From Silene noctiflora (Eukaryota > Streptophyta > Magnoliopsida > Caryophyllales > Caryophyllaceae), in NCBI GenBank assembly GCA_009801015.1, contig VHZZ01004160.1, forward strand, positions 56,133 through 85,069: a DNA stretch of 28,937 nt. The letters run 5' to 3'. A program made the position numbers and the translations under genes. Positions 1-9,649 of the stretch are shown here, in pieces; positions within the stretch are counted from its first letter, which is position 1; each line of letters begins with the position of its first letter. The notes below the pieces were generated by a model, which worked only from the letters and a program-made list of their open reading frames with translations, did no database searches and was not told the origin of the DNA.

Positions 1-535
1 AATTGCAACTTCCGATGCAACCCCGCGTCATCCAAGCTCATATTAAAGCTTTTTATTGCCCAATATGCTTTATGCTCCAATTCTACAGGTAAATGTTACG
101 CTTTCCCAAACACAAGTCAATATGGTGACATACCAATCGGGGTTTTATAGGTCATTCGATAAGCTCATAATGCATCGTCTAACCTCAAACTCCAATCCTT
201 CCGGTTAGGATTCACCGTCTTCTCTAGGATTGATTTGACTTCTTTGTTGGACACCTCAGCTTGTCCATTGGTCTGCGGATGATATGCTGTGGAAATTTTT
301 GAGTAACATAATACTTTTTCAGCAAAGTACCAATTGTCTTGTTGACAAAATGAGTTCCACGGACACTTATCAAGGCTAAAGGAATTCCAAATCGAGCAAA
401 TATGTTAGCTTTGATAAAATCCGCCACCACCTTGGAAGCATCGGTCTTAGTGGGAATAGCCTTCACCCACTTAGACACATAATCTACCGCCAACAAAATG
501 TAAAGATTTCCATATGAATTATTGTGTTCATCCTA
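1..535 (-). pseudogene. Integrase catalytic core remnant
   Basis: From about 525 the minus strand reads GNLYILLAVDYVSKWVKAIP, the start of the integrase core with the first catalytic Asp. The second motif reads [14 protein letters not shown], where the family normally has an Asp after LIS; here it is Val. After a frameshift near 290, the other frame carries [12 protein letters not shown] with the catalytic Glu and WSLRLDDAL. Several in-frame stops lie between there and base 1. The core is therefore inactive both by stops and by loss of a catalytic Asp. The C-terminal domain continues off the edge. Confidence 0.85.
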
Positions 536-2206
536 TGTGATGGGTGAATGATTGGTTGGTTTACATGTTAGTGTTGCTAAATATACCATCTTTAGCATGT
601 TTCTTGTTTATATTCACTTGCCTCATGGAATTGTCAATAAATGTAAACTATTGATTATGAAAATGGAGTATAATGGATGTTAGGTTGCCTTACATGCTGT
701 TTTTGCGCTTCATACGTGTTTCCGTCTCATGAGCATGCTAGAAATCCATGTTGAAATCATGTTGTATGGTTTTTAAGCTGTTTTTCGTGTTCAGGTGTTC
801 CCAGTTGGTGGGCCAGCTGCCGGTCCACAGGCCGGCTGGGAAGTTTATGTTTCAGTTTGTGAATTTTGTAAGTTGGGTGTTTCCCAGCCGGTGCCCTGGA
901 CCGGCAGGGGAGTCCCTGTATCTCAAATGTTAATTTTTACGTGAGGTGTGTCCCAACCGGTGGACCGGCTTCCGGTGCCCCAGGCCGGCTAGGAAGGTCT
1001 GTAAGTTGATTGTTAATTCTGTGTTATGGTGTGTCCCCAGCCGGGTGACCGGCCGCCGGTGGCCATGACCGGCTGGCGGCCATTGTAAGTTTATGTTTTA
1101 TTTGATTTTGACCTGTGTCCCCAGCCGGTGGACCGGCTGACGGTGCCCTGGACCGGCTGAGAACTTTCTGATATAAATTTAATAATTTTGGTTTTGAGCT
1201 GAGGCACGGGCCGGTTGGCCGGCAACCGGTGCCCTGGACCGGCTGGGAGCCTCTAATTCTTTATTTCTTTTCCTATTCACTTATATGTTTTACAAATGAT
1301 GAAAATTTGAATTGTTTACGCTTTATTCACATGAGATGTCATATAATGTTCATGTATGAGCTATCTTATGCAAAGTTTCTTTGAGTCGTATCCATAAGGA
1401 TTTGTCATTTGATCTACCTCTATGCTTGACTTTTACCTTAGATCTTCCGCCACTTCCGTAAGTTTAGCGATTGGGTACTCGATTTATTATTGTCGAGTCT
1501 TGGGTGCGGACCATTATTACCGCATGTCGAATCCGAAAGGAGTTTACTTTCCGAGAGTCTGGATCCAGGTCTTAGGCTAGGGCGTACCTTGCTAGTCGTC
1601 CTACCGAGAGTTGAGTTAATGTCTAAGTGTGGTTTAGAGTCTTGTATGGCGTTGTGTAGTGGGCCATCTTTATCTAGGATTGCATACTCTGTTATCTATG
1701 TTTGTGTCTCAGACATGTTGTAAAGGTAACCTCTGAGCCGGACACTTGTTTGTTTGGTATTGTTTCACATGTACTTTAATCTAATCTTCGTATTGCATCC
1801 ATAATATATGCTTGATGTGTTTAAAGTGCATAATTATGTTCATTTCGATGTAATGTGGCTGGGAGAACCTTGAGTTACTCCCCACTGACTATGGCGTTCA
1901 TGTTTAAATGAATGACAGGTTTGTGGATGCTTAGCTTGAGTTGGAAGACGTGTGGGCTAGCAAGTATCATACCTTGGACCTAGTATTGTAGATTTCTAGA
2001 CTTACCCACCGTATTTTGTTTATTCGTGAGATATCTTTTCCCCAAACACTATATGTATCTGCATTCCTGTACTTTTATTTCCACTTGTTTACATTTAGAA
2101 CCCGCGCTTCATTTTAAACACCTGTTATGGTAAAAAGTTTTTAAAAATCTCGTATTTTCCGCTGCGATTTCATTTGTTTACGTTACGTTTATAGCGGGGG
2201 TTCACA
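536..2206 (+). mobile_element. Probable solo LTR of a chromovirus (Tekay-like) nested in the integrase
   Basis: Integrase homology breaks at about 2207 and resumes at about 525. The DNA between begins TGTGATGGG and ends GGGTTCACA, giving short inverted termini (TGTGA/TCACA). It has no coding potential. The 3' third, with a TACTCCCCACTGAC stretch, a GGATGCTTAGCTTGAG motif and CTCGTATTTTCCGCTGCG shortly before the end, resembles LTRs of Tekay-type elements as I remember them, which suggests plus orientation. The flanking pentamers (tccta, tcatt) do not match. About 25 integrase codons are missing between the flanks, so a deletion accompanied or followed insertion. The two short open frames inside (748-933, 1490-1723) look like chance. 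Confidence 0.55.
795..1252 (+). repeat. Six-unit GC-rich palindromic minisatellite
   Basis: Six imperfect units begin near 795, 877, 946, 1029, 1114 and 1201, about 69-87 bp apart. Each starts with a GTGTCCCCAGCCGGT-like block and holds two to four CCGG-centred half-sites such as GGACCGGCT and GCCGGTGCCCTGGACC. An AT-rich spacer with TAAGTTTATGTTTT-like text follows. CAGCCGGT and ACCGGCTG are inverted relative to each other, so each unit can fold into a hairpin on either strand. The array lies in the 5' part of the nested LTR. Confidence 0.8.
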
Positions 2207-3031
2207 TCATTCTTCCGGGAAATATTGCCTACTCTTTGGCAATTGTCACAAGCTTGACAAAATCCATGAGCATCTCTAAACAAAGTAGGCCAATAAAACT
2301 CATAATCTAGCACCTTTTCTCGCCGTTCTTCTAGCACCAAAATGGCCACCACAAGCTTGTGAATGGCAAAATGTAAGGATGGAAGTCATTTCTTTCTCCG
2401 GGTTACACCTTCTTATGATTTGGTCGGAACAATGCTTCCACAAATAAGGCTCGTCCCACACATAATACTTCACATCACTACGAAGCTTGTCTTTTTGAGA
2501 TTTGGAAAAGCCTTGTGGAAATTTAAAAGAGCAAAGAAAATTGACAAGATTGGCATACCATGGCTCTACGGAACGAATAGCAAACAAGATTTCATCAGGA
2601 AACACTCCTTTAACCGGATTTTTCTCATGTGGATTCGCATCCAGATCCACCAACCAGCTCAAATGATCCGCTACAACATTCTCTGCTCCCTTCTTGTCTT
2701 TCATCTCCAAATAAAACTCACTAAGCAATAAAATCCATCTTATCAACCTCGGCTTAGCTTCTTTCTTGGACATCAAATAGTGCAGCGCCACATGGTCTGA
2801 AAATACCACCACTTTCGTACCAAGTAAATAGGACCGGAATTTCTCCAAAGCAAAAACAACAGCTAGAAGCTTCTTCTCAGTCATGGTGTAATTCCTTTGT
2901 GCTTCATTTAGGGTCATGGAGGCATAATGAATAACATGAGCAACCTTCCCCATTCTTTGACCCAACACTGCTCCCAATGCATAGTCACTAGCATCACACA
3001 TGATCTCAAAGGGAAGAGACCAATCTGGTGC
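2207..3031 (-). pseudogene. RNase H and integrase zinc-finger remnant
   Basis: The RNase H domain opens with [16 protein letters not shown], followed by [19 protein letters not shown] and [14 protein letters not shown]. These carry the D-E-D residues of Ty3/gypsy RNase H. The chain continues through the linker ([31 protein letters not shown]) into the integrase HHCC domain with CHS, GGHFG, FYWPTLFRDAHGF and CDNCQRVGNIS. A frameshift near 2315 divides the linker from the zinc finger. Recognisable homology stops at about 2207, where the inserted LTR begins. Confidence 0.85.
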
Positions 3032-4207
3032 TTAAATAATTTGAGTTGAAGTAAGCCTACCTTTCAACTCATCAAAAGCTTCCTTACAAGCCTTGTCAAA
3101 GATGAAATCTGTCTCCTTTTGCAACAGCTTGCATAAGGGTGAAGCAATATTAGAGAAGCCTTTAATGAACCTGCGGTAGAAACCTGTATGGCCAAGAAAA
3201 GATCGAACTTCGCAGACATTAGTAGGATAAGGTAGAGAAGATATAGTATCAATCTTAGCTTTGTCTACCTCAATACCTTTTGAAGATACAACATGTCCAA
3301 GTACTATACCTTGTTCAATCATAAAGTGACACTTCTCAGAATTCAAAACAAGGTTAGTGTCAATACAACGCTTAAGAACAAGAGATAAATGGTGTAAACA
3401 GGTATCAAAAGAGTCACCATGCACCGTGAAATCATCCATGAATACCTCAATGAAACGTTCAACATACTCAGAAAATATGTTAACCATACATCGTTGAAAT
3501 GTACCAGGAGCATTGCAAAGTCCAAAAGGCATGCGTCGATATGCGAAGGTACCAAAAGGACAAGTAAATGTGGTTTTTTCTTGATCCTCAGGGGCAATAG
3601 CTATCTAAAAATACCCCGAATACCAATCCAAAAATCAATAATAAGCCTTCCCCGCTAGTTTTTCAAGCATTTGGTTAATAAAGGGAAGGGGAAAGTAGTC
3701 TTTCTAGTTACCGCATTCAACCTACGATAATCTATACAAAACCTCCACCCGTTTTGGATCCTAGTGGGTACAAGCTCACCATCTTTTTTCGCAACTATGG
3801 TCACCCCAGACTTTTTAGGGACTACTTGAGTAGGACTCACCCATTTACTGTCAGAAATAGGATAAATCATACCTACTTGAAGCAATTTGAGAACTTATTT
3901 CTTCATTATCTCCATCATAGGAGGATTCAATCGACGTTGTGGTTGTCTTACCGGTTTAGCTTCATCCTCNAGCAAAATCCGGTGCATACACGTACTGGGA
4001 CTTAATGCCTTTGATGTTGGCAATATTCCAACCAATAGCTAGTTTGTTCTCCACAAGTACATCTTTCAACCTTGATTCTTGTTCCTCGGTGAGCTTACTA
4101 GAGATGATGACAGGAAGTGTTTCTCTCTCACCAAGGAAAATATACTTCAAATGTTCAGGGAGAGCCTTAAGTTCTACCACAGGTGCCTGTAAAACAGATG
4201 GCAACAA
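3032..4207 (-). pseudogene. Reverse transcriptase remnant of the Athila/Tat-type element
   Basis: The N-terminal leader is at 4207-3962 (LPEHLKYIFLGE, LPVIISSKLTEEQE, AIGW). The first RT motifs are at 3885-3655 (VSPTQVVPKKSG, WRFCIDYRRLNAVTRK). The palm and thumb are at 3532-3032, with MPFGLCNAPGTFQRCM, the catalytic FMDDF box (the YxDD equivalent), VLGHVVSSKGIEVDKAK and FLGHTGFYRRFIKGFS. There is a frameshift near 3690, and in the continuing frame there are stops at 3635-3637 (TGA), 3605-3607 (TAG) and 3032-3034 (TAA). One base near 3970 is undetermined. The catalytic aspartates survive, but the frame does not. Confidence 0.88.
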
Positions 4208-5404
4208 TTCTCCGAAGGAATGGTTAGTGGCAATATATTATTAAAATTAAAAGGGATCTCCTCTAACTTATGTAATTCGGCCACGACGTCCTGAAAGTGA
4301 GTCGAAAAAGCATATTCTACCTCTTGACCATCTATACTAATTTCCAAGGCTACCTGCAACTCATCACCACCATTAAAACCAAAGAAATCTTGGGGCAACG
4401 GGTCAACAATATCAACAAAATTCACAGAATGGTAGTCAGCAGGATATTTTATAGCATCGTAAATGTTAAACTGCACCACCTGACCACTAAACTCCATAGT
4501 CATAGACCCACTAGATACATCAATCTTAGTGCTAGGAGATTTCAAGAAGGGCCTACCTAACAAAATAGGAGTTGCATGTTTATCATGTTCCATGTCTAGC
4601 ACATAAAAATCAGCAGGAAAGATAAGATTATCAACCAAAACAAGCACATCCTCGACAATCCCTTTGGGTAGACATTTGATCTATCGGCTAACTGGATGAC
4701 AACACTAGTATCATGCAAAGGACCAAGTTTCATAGATCGATACAAGGAGTAAGGCATCACATTAATANAAGCTCCTAAATCTAACATGGCCTTTTGAATC
4801 TTAGTGTTTCCAATGGTGCAAGGGATAGTGAACATGCCCGGATCACCACACTTAGGAGGTAATTTTCTTTGAAAAATAGCGGACACATGTTCACTAACCT
4901 TCACTTTCTTTACCCCTTTCAACTTGTTATTCTTTTTAATAGTACACAACTCCTTTAAGAATTTTGCATATTTAGGAATACTTTTCAAAAGATTAAGAAG
5001 GGGAATGTTTACCTCACATTTTTGAAATACCTCATAAATGTCCTTGTCGTGCTCAAAGTGGTGAGTCCTCTTAAGTGCATCGGGAAAGGGTACCTACGGT
5101 TCCAGCATCGGTATAAAAGAGGGAGTCTGCTCCTTCTCCTTGAAATTAGAAGCTTTTTCACCTTCCTCGATCAGTATTTCTTCCTCTACCTCACGAATCA
5201 CCGGTTCCTTGTCTTTTCTTTTCACCTTCACAACCTCCACTAGTTGTCTCCCATTTCTTAAAGAGACTGCACTCACATTCTTCGGATTCACCACCGTTTG
5301 AGACGGTAGTACATTAGAATCTCTAGCCTCCAACCGATTAATGGCAGTAGCTAGCTGATTCACTTGATTTTCAAGATTCTTAAAGTTCTGCTTATTGTCT
5401 GCTC
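4174..5404 (-). pseudogene. gag-pol linker and aspartic protease remnant
   Basis: The linker has a Lys/Glu-rich block (5363-5094) preceded by a NPKNVSAVSLRNGRQL-type motif seen in this lineage, then a stop at its end. The next open piece (4988-4596) has FLKELC, KLPPKCGDPG and FTIPCTIG motifs. It also has the active-site segment LDLGA-INVMPYSLY, where one residue is undetermined. DLGA instead of DTG or DSG is the normal form in Athila/Tat proteases. A frameshift near 4660 moves the reading frame to 4647-4174, which holds VDNLIFPADFYVLDM and ILLGRPFL. The region would have matured the polyprotein; the breaks make it non-functional. Confidence 0.8.
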
Positions 5405-6678
5405 TATCTTAGGTAACACTAAGATTAAGAGCCCGAATCATATCCTCCGTGGACATTGTTGAGCTCGATGGTGTTCGTTCTGCTGCTTGTTGAATAAATT
5501 GTTGTCCTTGTGGTCGCTGGATAAACTGGCCTCTAGGAGGGCCAGATGATGGACCAGCTTGAGAATTTCCCTAACGGAAGTTAGAATGAGCCTTCCACCC
5601 TTCATTATAGGTCTTGGAAAATGGATCCCATTTCATGTTATTTGGAGTACTCTCCCAAACAGCATTCACCTCTTCAGAACCACTTCCTTGCATGCAGGGG
5701 CACAATTCGCTAGGATGACCTTCAGTAGAGCATATGCCACAAACAGTAGCTATTTGTCTTCAAGATAACAGATCACGAAGGGTGGAAGCAATATTATCAA
5801 CCTTTGCCTCTAAGCCAGGACCAAGCCCCATAGCACTCGCTCCTCTTCGTGATGGTCTCCTCTCAAATTGTTTAGAGGTTTCAGCTAGCTCTGCGATAAC
5901 CTCCCAAGCCTCATCTGGATTCTCGTTGGTTATATTTTCTCCACAAGCAGAGCGGATCATACGGCGGTCATCTTGGTTCAGCCTACCACAAAAATACATG
6001 ATCAGATCCTGATCAGAATACCCATGGTAGGGACAACTGGCACAAAGTTGCTTAAAGTTTTCAAGGTACTCGTACATATTCTCCCCGTCTAGTTGTTCAA
6101 CATTACTGATAGCTCTTTTCAGATGAGCTGATCGAGAAGGAGTAAAGTATTTCTCCAAGAAATCCTTCTTCATACCCACCCAAGTAGTGATGTTATCTAG
6201 TGGGATAGTTTAACCAGTTTCTTGCATTGTCTTTTAAGGAGAAAGGAAAGACTCTCAGTTTCAACTGCTCATCTGTGACAGTAGGTGGCTTCATACCGGT
6301 ACACACAATATGAAAGTCCGAAAGATTCTTATTCGGGTCCTCAATACTCGTCCCACCGAAACTTGGTAGTTGATGTATTAGGCCAGATTTTAGTTTAAAA
6401 GTAACACCATCAGCTAATGGTGGAAAAGTGATGCACAGCGGTTGAACCTCAAGATTTGGAGCTGTAAGCTCCTTCAATGTGCGAGTCTTTCTAGCCATAT
6501 TGTTTGTAGTCGTAGAAACTTCTGAAGTATGTGAATCAGAACTCGTATCTTCCTCATAATTTGAGTGATCAAAAACGAATAACGACCCTTCTCCGATTCG
6601 CTTTAACCTGAAAATAGTGTGTTCTATCTCTGTGTCGTAAGGCTCGAGGTTCAGGTTAGAAGAATGAGTATTGTGCAT
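5405..6678 (-). pseudogene. gag (capsid/nucleocapsid) remnant of the Athila/Tat-type element
   Basis: An open stretch at 6678-6193 carries the N-terminal capsid region. It includes the family-typical LKLRVFPFSLKDNARNWL motif and stops near 6190 by a frameshift. The frame continues at 6179-5760 with FLEKYFTPSR and a region like LYEYWERFKKLCASCPHH of the family. A CCHC zinc knuckle lies at 5741-5700 (CGIC, then a His, then LCP; spacing C-X2-C-X4-H-X4-C). It is followed by a Gln/Ser-rich linker with at least two in-frame stops. The product would form the virus-like particle and bind element RNA. It cannot be made intact from this copy. Confidence 0.8.
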
Positions 6679-6715
6679 AAACCTACACTAAAACACAAAA
6701 ACAATTAATATCAAT

Positions 6716-6733
6716 TCCCCGGTAACGGCGCCA
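6716..6733 (-). other. Primer-binding site, tRNA-Asp type
   Basis: On the minus strand the 18 bases read TGGCGCCGTTACCGGGGA. They are complementary to the 3' end of plant tRNA-Asp with CCA, with one apparent mismatch from the form I remember. This priming site is common in Athila/Tat elements and fixes the LTR edge five bases away. It would prime minus-strand DNA synthesis. Confidence 0.8.
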
Positions 6734-6738
6734 AAATT

Positions 6739-8098
6739 TGACAGGCTAAAGTCGTATGCCTCAAATTAACAATTTATATCACTTAAATCCAATTACTTAA
6801 CAGTAATAGAGCGGAAATAAAGGTCGAACCCAAGGGAATTAAATTAACAATTTATGCAAATTATAATGTAGGAAAAAGTCAATCTCTAATGTAATTAGAG
6901 ATCGTAGTAACAAAAGGGGGAATTTTGAATTGATTTTCTAATAAACTAGAAATAAACTATTGCAAATCAAGTAATAAAATTAGTGATGTAGAATGTATCA
7001 AATGATTTAAAAGGTCTCAGAGCCAAGCATATATTCACACTCAATAAGCAATTGATCACTGTAAGACGGTTTCAATTTCTAATCTTGATTACTCTATCGC
7101 AAATGACAAATTCCAGTTCTCCTTACAAATAGTCAATTAAAACGAATCTCGTTCTTAATTAACCCTAACTGCTAAACAACCTTAACAATTCAGTTCAAGA
7201 TTTAATTCAAGAGCAGCAATAAAATATAGAGAACTCGATAGAGAATAAATAGCGCATACAATCCAATTGCACTTTAGATATTTATGTCAATTACTTCTAA
7301 GTACTAATATCAACGTATCCCGTTCAATATTAATTCCTAGTTGTTACTAGCGTAAAGTTAATCAATAAATCCTATTCAATTAACAATACTAACAATAGNN
7401 TGANGAAATCNANNACTAGTTGTACACCTAGCAATTATCAATCAACATTCATGTAATTAATAATTAAGCAATTCACAATAATCAAGATGAAGAATTAAAA
7501 CATTCAAACTCACAATTGAATTAAGAGTGCTTCAATTGCTTGAGTCCAAGATGAAAGATTAGTTACACATAGTCTTGATAAAAATAACAATAGGGTTTTT
7601 GCTCTGCAAATTACGTAAGTCAAATCTAAAACATGAAATAATAAGCTATATAGTAATTAGGTCAAAATTAGATTAGGAAATAAAATACTCAATGTATTAA
7701 AACCATCGGAACAAACCGAGTGAAAATAAAGCAACAAAGAGTCCTCCTAATTGCTGAAATACGCGGCTAACACACAAACTGGTGTCAAATGTCGGTCGCG
7801 CCTCAGTCGCACATAGCTTGCGCGTATGTCGCGAAATACACTGCTGCCAGATTTTCTTATCTGTCACTTGCGCACATGATTAGTGCCCCCAATTGTCGCG
7901 CCATGTAGCTTCAATTCATAGGTTTCCGGGCCTACCAATCCTCGAACTCGGACTCCGTCTTTAACTTGTAAAACCGACCCATAAGCTAATCAAAGCCCAA
8001 TGTTCAATCAACATATAATTAAGCTCCATAAAACCACTAAACACCAACAAATTCATACTAATTCTCTTCATTTAACTACGACTAAATGAGTCGTATCA
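6739..8098 (-). repeat. 5' LTR of the Athila/Tat-type element
   Basis: The 1360-bp segment begins TGACAGGCTAAAGTCGTATG and ends ACTAAATGAGTCGTATCA on the plus strand, so it has TG...CA termini. It lies 5 bp from the primer-binding site, the normal position for a 5' LTR of a minus-strand element. Both ends contain a GTCGTAT motif. It is AT-rich, without coding potential, and carries a few undetermined bases near 7399-7413. The adjacent ctagg (8099-8103) would be the target-site duplication, but its partner lies beyond the left edge. The matching 3' LTR is not in the window, so the boundaries come from the termini and the primer site, not from LTR-LTR alignment. Confidence 0.75.
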
Positions 8099-9330
8099 CT
8101 AGGACCTGAGCAAACCCAACCCGACAACACCCGAAAATGATATAAACCAAAATCGACCCAACCCGACCTGATGATGACCCCTTACACGATAAAACCCGAT
8201 TAAGGTCGACCCAAAATTGAACTCGAATTGTCCCGAGATGACTTGTAACCCGAATCGACTCGATATATGCTTTGACCCAACCCGACCCAGCTCAGCCCGC
8301 TAGCTGACTCGACCTGGAAGATAACCCGAAAGTGAACTCGATAGTTGACCCAATTTGAAAGATAACTCAACATTAACTCGAAATATAATCCCGGCATTAA
8401 CGAAAAGTCTAGGTGATAAAGACTAAATAAACCGACATTATGAATGATTTATAAAGTACTTAAAATAACTAACCTTATAACTTTGCTAAATAATGATCAT
8501 AACTCAACTCAAACTGGTTAAATAATTAGAAACATCGACCAGATAATAAAATGATGAGCCAAATAAAGAGAAACCCCGACCCAAACCAACTAAAACCCGA
8601 CTCCACCTGACAAATTATCATAATTACCGGACCACGATCAGATAGTTTTTGGGTCGAATGATTTCGCGCTAGGATAATGGGTCAAGTTTGGGTCTGATCG
8701 GGTAAAATCAATTCGTGTTTTGAGTCATATTTGAGTTTTGCGATTCAAATCAATTTTGCCTTTCAAATCAACCTTTTTAGGTCAAGTCAATTAGGCTAGG
8801 TTTTTTTTGATAGGTATATCAAAATAACCCTAACTTATCTGTACCTAAGTAACCTAATTGAACAACTCATTTTGCTACTAATGTGTCACATTACCATAAT
8901 ATGAGACGATATTATAGACAATTTAATAGACCAATATAAATAATATACAAAGAGGATTTTCATTCCCTTTTTTTTTTTTATGGAAAGAGATTATAAAGAG
9001 AAATATAATGTTGAAGGAGTTTGAATCGACATCATAACTAAAATGGTAGGAATATTGAGACTTAAACTTGGCAAATGGGTCAATCGAATCAGGTTCGTTT
9101 GGGTTAATACGGGTTCAAGTTGCTCGGGTTTGCAAGAATTCGGGTTAGATCGGGTTGGGATGGGTCGTCTCGGGTTTGGGTCATTTCAAGTGAGTTGTTT
9201 TTAAGTTTTTGTAGGTAATGCTCAGTATGCAACAACAATCATTGTGTCAGATAGAGTCGGATTGATTCGAATTTTGGATCAAATTTGGATCTCAACTTGG
9301 GATTCGGATCGGGTTTACCCAGTCTAATTG
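8099..9330. repeat. Degenerate ACCCG/CGGGT pentamer-rich repeat element
   Basis: The left part (8105-8390) is dense in ACCCG, ACCCA and ACTCG pentamers. The right part (9070-9320) is dense in the complementary CGGGT and TGGGT. The middle is AT-rich, with a short flip near 8640-8710. The left end CTAGGACCTGAGCAAACCC and the reverse complement of the right end TTAGACTGGGTAAACCC resemble each other. They also resemble the terminal repeat of the element at 16917-17477, so this is probably an older member of the same non-autonomous family. The left edge abuts the retrotransposon LTR exactly. No gene is visible here; the 65-codon minus-strand frame at 8397-8200 is a by-product of the repeats. Confidence 0.5.
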
Positions 9331-9432
9331 AGAAGGCGCATTAATGAACACATAAAACATCAGATTATATGTAGCAATCTACCATCCAGTCGTTGGAACT
9401 TTGGTCAGCCGAAAGCAACTGCCTAGTTTTCT

Positions 9433-9462
9433 AGTCAACACCATGTCAAAAGAATTTTGACC
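9433..9462 (+). promoter_or_regulatory. Clustered W-boxes upstream of the WRKY gene
   Basis: About 190-215 bases before the ATG there are AGTCAA (9433-9438, TTGACT on the minus strand) and TTGACC (9457-9462), with a further GTCAA core between them. TTGAC[CT] is the established WRKY binding site, so feedback or cross-regulation by WRKY proteins is plausible. The region 9331-9649 otherwise shows pyrimidine-rich leader sequence and no convincing TATA box. Confidence 0.4.
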
Positions 9463-9649
9463 CAACATTTATTAAATTCTCCCTACTCTTTCCTTTTTAC
9501 ATATTCTTCACCTCAATTTTCTTCTTTTCATCCTCAACTTCCTCAACATCAACATCCGATTAATTGACTTCCTTAATTCTATTAACAACCATTAAAATCT
9601 CTTCTATTTTTGCTTCTAAATTTTTTACCATTTTTTTCCTGCATTTTTA

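Larger units (their letters stand above)
1..8098 (-). mobile_element. Degenerate Athila/Tat-lineage Ty3/gypsy retrotransposon, 5' LTR to integrase
   Basis: Read on the minus strand, the order is LTR (8098-6739), primer-binding site (6733-6716), gag, protease, reverse transcriptase, RNase H and integrase, running off the left edge. The order PR-RT-RH-INT is diagnostic of Ty3/gypsy. The LGRPFL motif after the protease, the DLGA-type protease site and the YWPTLF and CDNCQRVGNIS motifs in the integrase zinc-finger region are typical of the Athila/Tat branch and not of chromoviruses. No complete reading frame remains: gag, protease, RT, RNase H and integrase all carry stops or frameshifts, and a second LTR interrupts the integrase at about 536-2206. 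The 3' LTR and any env-like ORF lie outside. The element is not autonomous. The lineage call rests on remembered motif patterns, so Athila versus Tat is not settled. Confidence 0.9.

Noticed and set aside
748-933. 61-codon frame on the plus strand
   Set aside because: It lies in the palindromic repeat array of the nested LTR and has no protein-like features.
795-1252. CRISPR-like array
   Set aside because: The repeats are variable and palindromic, spacers are repeats themselves, and the genome is a plant.
1490-1723. 77-codon frame on the plus strand
   Set aside because: It lies in LTR sequence, with no conserved motif; the length is expected by chance.
2363-2731. 122-codon plus-strand frame
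   Set aside because: It is antisense to the clear RNase H/integrase sequence on the minus strand.
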